From Pseudoalteromonas sp. OOF1S-7 (GTDB taxonomy: Bacteria; Pseudomonadota; Gammaproteobacteria; Enterobacterales; Alteromonadaceae), in contig NZ_JAKRFZ010000002.1 of assembly GCF_022347765.1 (NCBI RefSeq), positions 372,001 through 436,000 on the forward strand: a stretch of 64,000 bases of DNA. Reading direction: 5' to 3'. A model generated the notes under the pieces. It was not told where the DNA came from, did not search any database, and saw nothing but the letters and a program-made list of their open reading frames with translations. The translations under genes and the position numbers were made by a program. Shown here in pieces: positions 26,799-33,972 of the stretch (positions within the stretch are counted from its first letter, which is position 1; every line of letters begins with the position of its first letter).

Positions 26799-27635
26799 CT
26801 AAGTCGCGCTAATATTTAGCTTTTGTAGCATGTTTTTATACATCCTGGTTACCGCCGCAGGCCCAAGCTCCGGGTTATCTATGATCAGATGATTGAACTT
26901 GGGTGATGAATTCAGTTCAATCAGATAATAACGATCATCCTGACCAAGAATAATATCAAAGCCAACAAAACCGATATTTGCCAACTCAAACACCGGCTTA
27001 ACAAACTCAAACAAGGCCGTGAGCAAAGCCTCATCCTGCTCCAGTGTGGCGACTTCATTTTTCTCCCAGTAGCGTACATTAAATGTCTGTGCCATCCCTC
27101 TTTTATACGCCAGCAAAGGTTCACCAAAACCGCACACCAGACGATATTCAGCCTTGTTTTCAACATAAGCCTGCGCCAGCGCCAGATAATCATAGTGCTT
27201 TGACTGACCGTTAAATATCTCACCAAAGGCAGCAACAAGTGATGGTTTATCCTGGCATAAGTGAACATTCACACCCAGTGCACCGCTATTGCTTTTGATG
27301 ACCACCGGATAGCCAAATGTGCCCTCAACCGCCGCCACAATCTCGTCCATGGTTTGGTACTGCAAATAGTGCTTGTACTCGTCCGGTACATTGGGGTCGA
27401 GGAAAGAAAGAGTCTTGGGCATAGTGACAGCTTGATTAAATGCCTGGTATGAGTGCATTTTATCCCGACACAGACCATAGATGGATTCAGAGTTAAAGGG
27501 GGTTTTATTGAGCTCAAAATACTCAACACTATGGTTAAAGTATACCCTCACCAGGTTTTGTTCATGGTCGATACACTCGTACCTTAAATCCAGTTGTTTA
27601 CATGCCTCTATCAGGCAGGCGACCTGTCTCTCCAA
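26799..27635 (-). CDS. ATP-grasp ligase, RimK-like
   Basis: 278 residues if started at TTG 27635, which has GGAGAG 5 bases upstream. The longer frame reaching 27842 would overlap both the ferritin gene and its terminator, so it is rejected. ATP-grasp features: YPVVIKSNSGALGVNVHLC (glycine-rich loop and Lys), YVENKAEYRLVCGFGEPLLAYKR, and the metal-binding IGFVGFDIILGQDDRYYLIELNSSPKFNHL. The family joins a carboxylate to an amine using ATP; the closest types are RimK and peptide-modifying ligases. No precursor peptide gene is evident. A GTG at 27665 is another possible start. Confidence 0.78.
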   Translation of the reverse strand: MERQVACLIEACKQLDLRYECIDHEQNLVRVYFNHSVEYFELNKTPFNSESIYGLCRDKMHSYQAFNQAVTMPKTLSFLDPNVPDEYKHYLQYQTMDEIVAAVEGTFGYPVVIKSNSGALGVNVHLCQDKPSLVAAFGEIFNGQSKHYDYLALAQAYVENKAEYRLVCGFGEPLLAYKRGMAQTFNVRYWEKNEVATLEQDEALLTALFEFVKPVFELANIGFVGFDIILGQDDRYYLIELNSSPKFNHLIIDNPELGPAAVTRMYKNMLQKLNISAT

Positions 27636-27741
27636 TTTAACTCTCCGTTTTCGGCAGCACTGTGCCACCACCTTTCGTGGCGGCAAGTATCTCTGCGAAT
27701 AGCCAGTTTGGCAAGCCTGCAGATTAAGTTTAACCCGGCAT

Positions 27742-27764
27742 AAAAAAGGAGGCCAGGCCTCCTT
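27742..27764 (-). terminator. Rho-independent terminator of the bacterioferritin genes
   Basis: On the minus strand AAGGAGG-CCTGG-CCTCCTT runs into TTTTTTAT, 22 bases past the stop at 27787. It also shows that the ATP-grasp gene begins further downstream. Confidence 0.88.
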
Positions 27765-27786
27765 AGATTGGGTTGTTATCCGTTGC

Positions 27787-28272
27787 TTAGCTGGGGTCGC
27801 CACCCGACATCTGACTTTGAATATAGTTCGGCAAGCCGACAAGTTTAATCAGCCCAAGGTGCTGTTCCAGCCAGTAAATATGGTCCATTTCAGTGTCGTC
27901 CAGCAGGGCTTCGAGCATCTCGCGCGATACATAGTCCTGCTCTTCCTCACAGACCGCAATTACTTTCTTAAGGTGATCTTTGACTGTGATCTCTGCTGCC
28001 AGGTCGTTTTCAAGCATCTCCTGAACGTTTTCTCCCACTTTAATGGGCGCTCTGGACGCCGTATCAGGTGTGCCTTCAAGGAACAAAATACGTTCAGTGA
28101 TCCGCTTGGCATGATCCAGCTCTTCTTCATATTCATGGGCCAGCTTATGGTGCAATCTGGACAGCCCCCAGTCTTCGTACATTTTGGAGTGAGCCAGATA
28201 CTGGTCCATTGACGATAGCTCCAGAGTCAGCTGCTTGTTGAGTAAATCAATTACTTTTTGAGAACCTTGCAT
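27787..28272 (-). CDS. bfr: Bacterioferritin, ferroxidase-type subunit (no haem methionine)
   Basis: 161 residues, full bacterioferritin length. The di-iron ferroxidase ligands are all present by alignment with E. coli Bfr: E18, E51, H54, E94 and the ExxH pair E128/H131 (one-residue insertion). Residue 52, which is the haem-ligating Met in E. coli, is Leu. This is the pattern of the beta-type subunit in two-subunit bacterioferritins, which oxidises and stores iron but needs a partner for haem. It follows the other subunit by 3 bases and ends at a strong terminator. Confidence 0.92.
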   Translation of the reverse strand: MQGSQKVIDLLNKQLTLELSSMDQYLAHSKMYEDWGLSRLHHKLAHEYEEELDHAKRITERILFLEGTPDTASRAPIKVGENVQEMLENDLAAEITVKDHLKKVIAVCEEEQDYVSREMLEALLDDTEMDHIYWLEQHLGLIKLVGLPNYIQSQMSGGDPS

Positions 28273-28275
28273 GTC

Positions 28276-28746
28276 TTACTCCTCAATTTGCGATTGCAGA
28301 TAGTTTTCTATACCGCAGTTTTTGATGAGGAATTGCTGGGTTTCCAGCCAATCGACATAGTCTTCCTCATATTCCAGAATATCCTCGAGCAATTCGCGAC
28401 TGACATAGTCCTGCTCTTTTTCACACAGCTCAATGGCACTACGTAGTACCGGCAACTGCTCCATTTCGAAGGCCATGTCGCAACTAAGCATTTCTTCGGT
28501 ATGCTCACCAATACGCAATTTTTCAAGATGTTGCAGGTTTGGCAGGCCTTCCAGAAATAAGATACGCTCAATTAAGTCGTCGGCCTGCTTCATGTCTTTG
28601 ATGGATTTCTTGTAGGCTTTCTCGTTGAGCTCTTCAATGCCCCAGTTTTTCCACATACGAGCATGCAGAAAATATTGGTTGATGGATGTCAGCTCGAGTG
28701 TTAACACCTGATTTAATGCTGCTATTACTTGCTTGCTACCCTGCAT
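28276..28746 (-). CDS. bfr: Bacterioferritin, haem-binding subunit (ferroxidase site lost)
   Basis: 156 residues. Met52 (KDMKQAD) is kept, so the haem at the subunit interface can be bound. Ferroxidase ligands are degraded: H54 is Gln, H130 is Tyr and E51 is Asp, while E18, E94 and E127 remain. This is the mirror image of the downstream gene, so the two should co-assemble into a heteropolymer in which one subunit oxidises iron and the other mediates electron release through haem. The 198-base upstream region is AT-rich; I could not make out a convincing Fur box. Confidence 0.92.
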   Translation of the reverse strand: MQGSKQVIAALNQVLTLELTSINQYFLHARMWKNWGIEELNEKAYKKSIKDMKQADDLIERILFLEGLPNLQHLEKLRIGEHTEEMLSCDMAFEMEQLPVLRSAIELCEKEQDYVSRELLEDILEYEEDYVDWLETQQFLIKNCGIENYLQSQIEE

Positions 28747-28944
28747 AGGGCCCCCTCAATAAGAAATAGTTAGACGCCTTATAAACCTAGAACAAAATTG
28801 CAACTTAGCAAGACCGATTAAAACTAATAAATTTCTTAATATATCCTTTTAAAATAAATAACTTATAAACTTAGTAAGAACAATTTTCATTGCGAATAAC
28901 AGTCCTTGTTTAACTACTTTCATTTTACAAAACGCCAGTTGCAA

Positions 28945-30525
28945 TCAATTTAGCTTTTTGCACGTTTCTATCCCTAAGCGTTTTGCCAATCGCACCAGAT
29001 TTGCCCTGTCAACAGACAGTTCACGCGCCGTTGCAGCCCAGTTCAGCCCATTGCTCTGTAACCGCGTCTTGATCAGGTTTTTCTGAAATGCTTCCGTAGC
29101 CGCCTTTAATGTTTGCTCTGCTGGCAATGACACGGACAAAGTATCGCTATTCGGGCTAGCTGTCAGCTCACTCGCGACATCAGTTCGCCACTGAGCACCA
29201 TGGGTGATATCAACCAGCACAATATCTTGCTCCCGGGCGGCATGTTTTGCTTTTAGCGCCGCCCGGCTGAGCACATGCTCCAGCTCGCGAACATTACCCG
29301 GCCAGTCGTGTGCTTGCAGTTGTTTCACAAAAGGATCTGACAGGACCAGTTGGCGTACCCCCAGTTTTTTGCGCAGTTGTTCAACAAAAAAACCCGCCAG
29401 CGGCACGATATCCTGAGCCCGGTTTTTCAACGGCGGAACCTGGAGCGGGTAAACACTCAGGCGATGAAATAAATCGGCGCGAAAGCGACCGGTTTCGACC
29501 TCCTGACGTAAATCCCGGTTAGTTGCAGCGACTATCCTGACATCTACGTATTGAGGCTTGTCTGTGCCGACAGGCTGAATTTCGCCGCTTTGTAGCGCCC
29601 GCAGCAGCTTACTTTGCATGCTCAGTGGCAGCTCACCGATTTCATCAAGAAACAAAGTGCCACCGTGAGCAACCAAGAATTTACCTTCGCGATGCCTGTC
29701 GGCACCGGTAAACGCGCCTTTACGATGGCCAAAAAACTCACTCTCAGCCAGGTTTTCGCTTAAAGACGCACAGTTGACCTGGACAAACGGACCCTGACAG
29801 CGCGAGGAGTGCTCATGAATACGTCTTGCCACCAGCTCTTTACCTGTGCCTGTTTCCCCCTGGATCAGCACGCTCAGTTCAGAGTTGGCAACCAGATCAA
29901 TATCCTGTTTAAGCCGTTGCATCACCTCACTGTCGCCTATCATAGTAAAACTCTGGTGACTGATCTCTCTGAGCATCGCCATACCGTGCCGGGCTTGTTC
30001 AGACAAGGTCACCAGGTTCAGTGCTGTTGCAAAATGTGCTGCAATGAGTGACTGCAGCATCGCTAACATTGGCAACGCAACGCCTTCAAAGGCGCTGGGC
30101 GTCAGACTGTCAAAAGTAACCATGCCAAGCAACTGCTCGTCCTGATATAACGAAAACCCCATGCAGGCGTGTACAGGTAATGCCCCGGCAGTGGCCAGCA
30201 GCATCCCGTCATAAGGATCCGGCAACGAACAATCCGCCGCGAATACCTGCGGCTGCTGAGCACTGGCAATAGCGGCCAGTCTCGGATGGTCCTTGATAAC
30301 AAATCGCCGCCCCATAGCTTCTGGCGCAAGGCCTGAGCACGCAAGCGGATAGGCAATCCCCTGCTCGCAGCGCAAAACTGCAATGGCATCTGCCGTCACC
30401 ACACTTTTTACAACACGAACCAGGGCCTGACTAAACGCCCCGATATCGCCCGCTTTAACATGTGGCAGTTGTTGAGCCAGCTCAGTGCTGATACCGAGCA
30501 GGTGTGATAGCGTTCGTTGATCCAC
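28945..30525 (-). CDS. norR: Nitric-oxide-responsive sigma-54 activator NorR
   Basis: About 526 residues from GTG 30525; an ATG at 30573 gives 542. An N-terminal GAF domain keeps the iron-site residues of NorR (DPYDG, HACMG, TFD), a central AAA+ domain has Walker A GETGTGKE, the sigma-54-contacting GAFTGA loop and Walker B GGTLFLDEIGELP, and a Fis-type helix-turn-helix closes the protein (LNWAATARELSVDRANLVRLAKRLG). NO binding to the iron relieves repression of the ATPase. I prefer 30525 because it matches the E. coli NorR N-terminus better and leaves the three NorR boxes outside the gene; Shine-Dalgarno evidence is weak for both. Confidence 0.92.
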   Translation of the reverse strand: MDQRTLSHLLGISTELAQQLPHVKAGDIGAFSQALVRVVKSVVTADAIAVLRCEQGIAYPLACSGLAPEAMGRRFVIKDHPRLAAIASAQQPQVFAADCSLPDPYDGMLLATAGALPVHACMGFSLYQDEQLLGMVTFDSLTPSAFEGVALPMLAMLQSLIAAHFATALNLVTLSEQARHGMAMLREISHQSFTMIGDSEVMQRLKQDIDLVANSELSVLIQGETGTGKELVARRIHEHSSRCQGPFVQVNCASLSENLAESEFFGHRKGAFTGADRHREGKFLVAHGGTLFLDEIGELPLSMQSKLLRALQSGEIQPVGTDKPQYVDVRIVAATNRDLRQEVETGRFRADLFHRLSVYPLQVPPLKNRAQDIVPLAGFFVEQLRKKLGVRQLVLSDPFVKQLQAHDWPGNVRELEHVLSRAALKAKHAAREQDIVLVDITHGAQWRTDVASELTASPNSDTLSVSLPAEQTLKAATEAFQKNLIKTRLQSNGLNWAATARELSVDRANLVRLAKRLGIETCKKLN

Positions 30526-30579
30526 GTCAATATGACCCACTAAAGTTTTTAAGACACATTTAGTGTAAGTCATTATGAC
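30526..30579. promoter_or_regulatory. Three NorR-type enhancer boxes (GT-N7-AC)
   Basis: GTCAATATGAC at 30526-30536, GTTTTTAAGAC at 30545-30555 and GTCATTATGAC at 30569-30579 all fit GT-N7-AC, the NorR consensus. Centres lie 19 and 24 bases apart, as in the three-site enteric arrangement, and 60-110 bases upstream of the sigma-54 promoter. Confidence 0.8.
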
Positions 30580-30631
30580 TCATGCCGGCAATTAAAAAAT
30601 CATATCACCTTGTTTTATAAAAATAAAAACA

Positions 30632-30647
30632 TTGGCATATTTCATGC
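30632..30647 (+). promoter_or_regulatory. Sigma-54 promoter of the nnrS-hmp unit
   Basis: TTGGCATATTTCATGC has the invariant GG (30634-30635) and GC (30646-30647) separated by exactly 10 bases, and TGGCA matches the -24 consensus. It lies 45 bases before the first gene. Confidence 0.8.
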
Positions 30648-30691
30648 CCTTATCTAAGGAGTTCGACTCACTGTGTTTTACAAGGGTAATT

Positions 30692-30916
30692 ATGAAGCTT
30701 TATCATCGTGCACTCCCCTATGCCAACCAATGCCTGATACTCAGCCTGATTGGTTTTGTGCTGGCCATTATGGCCAGTTATGTCTTTGACCACTCACTGT
30801 CTTTATCGACACAAATTGCGGCCCACATCAGTACTATTGTATTTGCCACCCTACTCAAAGTTAGCTACGTAGCAAGGTGCTTTTGCCAGTATAACCTTGG
30901 CCTGGAGGTGTGCTGA
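30692..30916 (+). CDS. Small two-helix membrane protein upstream of nnrS
   Basis: 74 residues from ATG 30692, with AAGGG 5 bases upstream. Two hydrophobic helices (about 12-33 and 42-60) and a short cysteine-containing tail (RCFCQYNLGLEVC). The stop overlaps the nnrS start as TGATG, so it is translated together with it. I do not recognise a named family. Location suggests a subunit or accessory factor of NO-stress protection. Confidence 0.7.
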   Translation: MKLYHRALPYANQCLILSLIGFVLAIMASYVFDHSLSLSTQIAAHISTIVFATLLKVSYVARCFCQYNLGLEVC

Positions 30917-32133
30917 TGACTCTGCTCAATCTTGATGAACCGATTCCACGCGTAGCCAAATGGTATCAATTACACCATGCACCTGTGCTGATGCTGGCAT
31001 TTCGACCCCTGTTTTTACTGGGCAGCCTCTGGGCCTGCAGCGCGATGCTGGTGTGGTTTGCAATACTAAGTGGCTATCTGAACTGGTCTGCCCCCTATCC
31101 GGCAACCCTGTGGCATGCACACGAGATGATATTTGGCTTTGCCAGCGCAATCGCCATTGGCTTTTTGTTTACTGCGGCAAAAAACTGGACGGGCGTCAGT
31201 ACGTTAAACGGCTGGCCATTACTGGGGCTCTGTGTGGTCTGGAGCAGTGCCCGGATTGCCGGGGTATGGTCAGCCCAGCCTTTGCTGTGGCTAATTGTCC
31301 TGCAAGGTGCCTTCTGGTTAATTGCCATTTGTCATTTCACCTGGGTGGTTGTCCAGGTTCATAACAGCAAAAACTACCTGTTTGTTCCTGTATTGGCCCT
31401 TCTGGCAACTCTGAATATCGTGTTTATCGTCGTGCTTGATCTGCAAGCTTTTGAACTGGCGGGCCTGCTCAGTCAGATGGCTGTTCTGGGGTTCACCATA
31501 CTGATCAGTATACTGGGTGGCCGCGTGATACCCTTTTTCATCTCCCGAGGTCTGGGACTGGCACAGCAACAACGTACTCCCCGGCTCGATAAACTACTGC
31601 TGCTTGTTTCGCTGACAGGTGTGGCTGGATTTTTTGCTCATCACTTTATGCAGCTTACTGTCATGCCCGGTTACCTGTTGATCCTGGCCGGGCTATTACA
31701 TCTGGCACGTGCAGCTGCGTGGTTTCAGCGTCGTTTATTTATGGTGCCATTACTGTGGTCACTCTATCTGGCCTATCTGATGATGGCCCTCGGCCTGATT
31801 GGTTTTGGCAGTGCCTACTTTAACACCAGCTGGCAGGCCAAAGATGCGCTACATCTGATCACCATAGGCGGTATGGGCATGATGATCCTGGCTATGATGG
31901 CCCGGGTTGCACTGGGCCATACTGCCCGCCCCTTAACGCCACACCCGCTGATGTCAGTGGCATTTTTGCTCATTCTCACAAGCGCGCTGATCCGCAGTAT
32001 GCTGCCCACATACATTGGCGCGCACCTGGCCTGGCAACTCAGTGCCCTGATCTGGTCTGCCAGTTTTGCGCTGTTTGTCTTTATATATGCTCCCATGCTG
32101 GTCGTTAAGCGCCGGGATGGGCGTCGCGGTTAG
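30916..32133 (+). CDS. nnrS: NnrS-family membrane protein, NO-stress protection
   Basis: 405 residues with about 12 helices. FRPLFLLGSLWA near the start, WHAHEMIFGFASAIAIGFLFTAAKNWTG and the later HLITIGGMGMMILAMMARVALGHTARPL are NnrS signatures, including conserved histidines. NnrS contains haem and copper in Rhodobacter and protects against NO-driven iron-complex formation in Vibrio. ATG 30916 is preceded by GGAGG at 30904-30908; the GTG at 30910 would sit too close to it. Confidence 0.92.
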   Translation: MTLLNLDEPIPRVAKWYQLHHAPVLMLAFRPLFLLGSLWACSAMLVWFAILSGYLNWSAPYPATLWHAHEMIFGFASAIAIGFLFTAAKNWTGVSTLNGWPLLGLCVVWSSARIAGVWSAQPLLWLIVLQGAFWLIAICHFTWVVVQVHNSKNYLFVPVLALLATLNIVFIVVLDLQAFELAGLLSQMAVLGFTILISILGGRVIPFFISRGLGLAQQQRTPRLDKLLLLVSLTGVAGFFAHHFMQLTVMPGYLLILAGLLHLARAAAWFQRRLFMVPLLWSLYLAYLMMALGLIGFGSAYFNTSWQAKDALHLITIGGMGMMILAMMARVALGHTARPLTPHPLMSVAFLLILTSALIRSMLPTYIGAHLAWQLSALIWSASFALFVFIYAPMLVVKRRDGRRG

Positions 32134-32155
32134 TTTTAATTTTTCGTGCATTTAT

Positions 32156-32176
32156 TCCACTTCAACGGGAAGTGGA
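32156..32176 (+). terminator. Hairpin in the nnrS-hmp intergenic leader
   Basis: TCCACTT and AAGTGGA form a 7-bp stem with a 7-base loop followed by CTTTTTA, ending 17 bases before the hmp ATG. It could be an attenuating terminator that lowers hmp relative to nnrS, or a processing site. Confidence 0.55.
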
Positions 32177-32193
32177 CTTTTTAGGAGTTTTTT

Positions 32194-33372
32194 ATGCTTT
32201 CTCAACGAACTATAACCCTGGTTAAACAGTCTATCCCCTTGCTGGCCGACGCCGGCGTCGAGGTTACTGAACACTTTTACCAGCGTATGTTCGCTCATAA
32301 CCCAGAGCTGCTTAATGTTTTCAACCTCAGCAACCAACGCTCTGGCAGGCAGCAATTCGCCTTGTTTAGCGCACTCGCGGCCTATGCAACCTATATTGAT
32401 CAACCTGAGGTACTGGCCGATGCCATTGATCGCATTAACCACAAGCATGCCAGTCTCAGTATACAACCACATCACTACCCCATAGTCGGTGAGCATCTGC
32501 TCGCAACCCTGCGGGAAAAATTTCCCCAGCAGTTTAACGCAGATATAGAGCAAGCCTGGGCCGAAGCCTATGCCTTTTTGGCCGATCTGTTTATTACCCA
32601 GGAAGAAGGGATCTATCGCCAGGCCGAGCAACACCATGGCGGCTGGCGGGGCACGCGCCGCTTCACGATCAGTCAAATTGTTCAGGAGTCTGAACTGGTT
32701 AAGAGTTTTTACCTGACACCCAGTGATGAGCAGGCCGTCATGCCTTATCAGGCAGGACAATACCTGGCAGTTCAGTGCGACATTCCGGGCCAAAACCATC
32801 GCCAAATCCGCCAGTATTCTTTATCACATGCCTCTAATACCCGGTTCTATCGTATCTCAGTCAAACAAGATAACCTGGTTTCCGGCTATTTACACAGTTT
32901 GCACGAGGGTGATGAACTGGATGTTATGCCGCCTGCGGGTGACTTTGTGCTCAAACAAACAGACACGCCCAAGGTATTGATCAGTGCCGGGGTTGGCATT
33001 ACGCCTATGATGGCGATGTTACATACCCTGGCTGAGCACCGCAGCAATCAGGCGGTGGTTTTTCTGCATGCCTGCCGTACCGAGGCGCAACTTAGCTTTA
33101 ACACAGAACTGGCGAAAGCTGTTCAATCTTTGCCAGCACTGAGTACTTATACCTGGTTTGAAAAAGGTGCAACCGGAGCCAGCTCAGAACAAGGCTGCGC
33201 CGGACGCATGCTCCTGGCACCATTGAGTAGCACACTGCCAGTTAACAGCGGCGAATTCTACCTGTGTGGTCCAACGCCCTTTATGGCCGACCTGAAACAA
33301 CAGTTGCTGGCGCTGGGCGTTGATGAAGCGCGTATACTGTACGAAGTATTTGGTCCGCATGAGAGCCTGTGA
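32194..33372 (+). CDS. hmp: Flavohaemoglobin, nitric oxide dioxygenase
   Basis: 392 residues, full length. The globin domain (1-140) has the proximal His in INHKHASL and the distal Tyr/Gln region (HFYQRMFAHNPELLNVFN). An FAD domain (about 150-255) has RQYSLSH, and the NAD domain has SAGVGITPMMAML, then FYLCGPTPFM and VFGPHE at the C-terminus. The enzyme turns NO and O2 into nitrate. AGGAG lies 6 bases before the ATG. It is the last gene of the NorR-controlled cluster. Confidence 0.96.
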   Translation: MLSQRTITLVKQSIPLLADAGVEVTEHFYQRMFAHNPELLNVFNLSNQRSGRQQFALFSALAAYATYIDQPEVLADAIDRINHKHASLSIQPHHYPIVGEHLLATLREKFPQQFNADIEQAWAEAYAFLADLFITQEEGIYRQAEQHHGGWRGTRRFTISQIVQESELVKSFYLTPSDEQAVMPYQAGQYLAVQCDIPGQNHRQIRQYSLSHASNTRFYRISVKQDNLVSGYLHSLHEGDELDVMPPAGDFVLKQTDTPKVLISAGVGITPMMAMLHTLAEHRSNQAVVFLHACRTEAQLSFNTELAKAVQSLPALSTYTWFEKGATGASSEQGCAGRMLLAPLSSTLPVNSGEFYLCGPTPFMADLKQQLLALGVDEARILYEVFGPHESL

Positions 33373-33420
33373 TCTACCCTAATATTGCCATAAAAATCTG
33401 ATAGTATAGTAAACACTCTG

Positions 33421-33441
33421 GGCTGCCTTACCCTGGCAGCC
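33421..33441 (+). terminator. Hairpin between hmp and the phosphatase gene
   Basis: GGCTGCC pairs with GGCAGCC across a 7-base loop 49 bases past the hmp stop. No U-run follows, so termination may be partial. Confidence 0.45.
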
Positions 33442-33462
33442 GCACAGCAAAAGGATCCTTTT

Positions 33463-33963
33463 ATGAGTGTCGCTATTCAATTTAGTAACCCGGCCAGGGT
33501 GTTAGTCGTCTGTATGGGCAACATCTGCCGTTCTCCCACCATGGAAGCAGTATTGAAACATGCTGCCATACAACAGGGACTTAACCTGGAAGTCGATTCT
33601 GCGGGCACCATTGCCTATCATCAGGGCAACCCGCCTGATCGACGCAGTGCGGCTGCCGCTCATAAACGCGGCTACAACCTGTCATCTATCACAGCCCGAC
33701 AGGTTCAGCCCGAGGACTTTGCGTACTTTGATCTGATCCTGTGCGCTGATGAACAGAATCTGGCAGACCTGCAATCCAGATGCCCGGAACAATACCTGCA
33801 CAAACTGACATTGTTTCTGCGCTATGGCGAACAGTCCCAAAGTGAAGTGCCGGATCCCTATTATGGTGGCGGTGACGGGTTTGAACTGGTGTTAGACCTG
33901 GTTGAGCAGGCCAGTAACAGGATCATTGCAAAACTAAGCTTAACCCAGCAGAGCCGTTTGTAA
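33463..33963 (+). CDS. Low-molecular-weight protein tyrosine phosphatase
   Basis: 166 residues. The P-loop CMGNICRSP (residues 17-25, CX5R) carries the nucleophilic Cys17, and the general acid Asp is in VPDPYYGG. The start ATG follows a 14-base palindrome (AAAAGGATCCTTTT) that includes the Shine-Dalgarno. No exopolysaccharide or tyrosine-kinase gene is adjacent, so the target is unknown; arsenate-reductase or stress phosphatases are possible relatives, but the length and motifs favour the LMW-PTP class. Confidence 0.9.
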   Translation: MSVAIQFSNPARVLVVCMGNICRSPTMEAVLKHAAIQQGLNLEVDSAGTIAYHQGNPPDRRSAAAAHKRGYNLSSITARQVQPEDFAYFDLILCADEQNLADLQSRCPEQYLHKLTLFLRYGEQSQSEVPDPYYGGGDGFELVLDLVEQASNRIIAKLSLTQQSRL

Positions 33964-33972
33964 ACTGGCGGC

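Noticed and set aside
28860-28910. A possible Fur box upstream of the bacterioferritin genes
   Set aside because: TTTTCATTGCGAATAAC is AT-rich and only loosely resembles the GATAAT repeats; not enough matches to call.
32152-32805. A 217-codon open frame antisense to hmp
   Set aside because: It lies wholly over the globin half of a full-length, well-conserved hmp gene and shows no family features; it is a by-product of codon use.
33449-33462. Perfect palindrome AAAAGGATCCTTTT before the phosphatase gene
   Set aside because: It contains the Shine-Dalgarno and is adequately explained by it; no second copy or partner site is seen.
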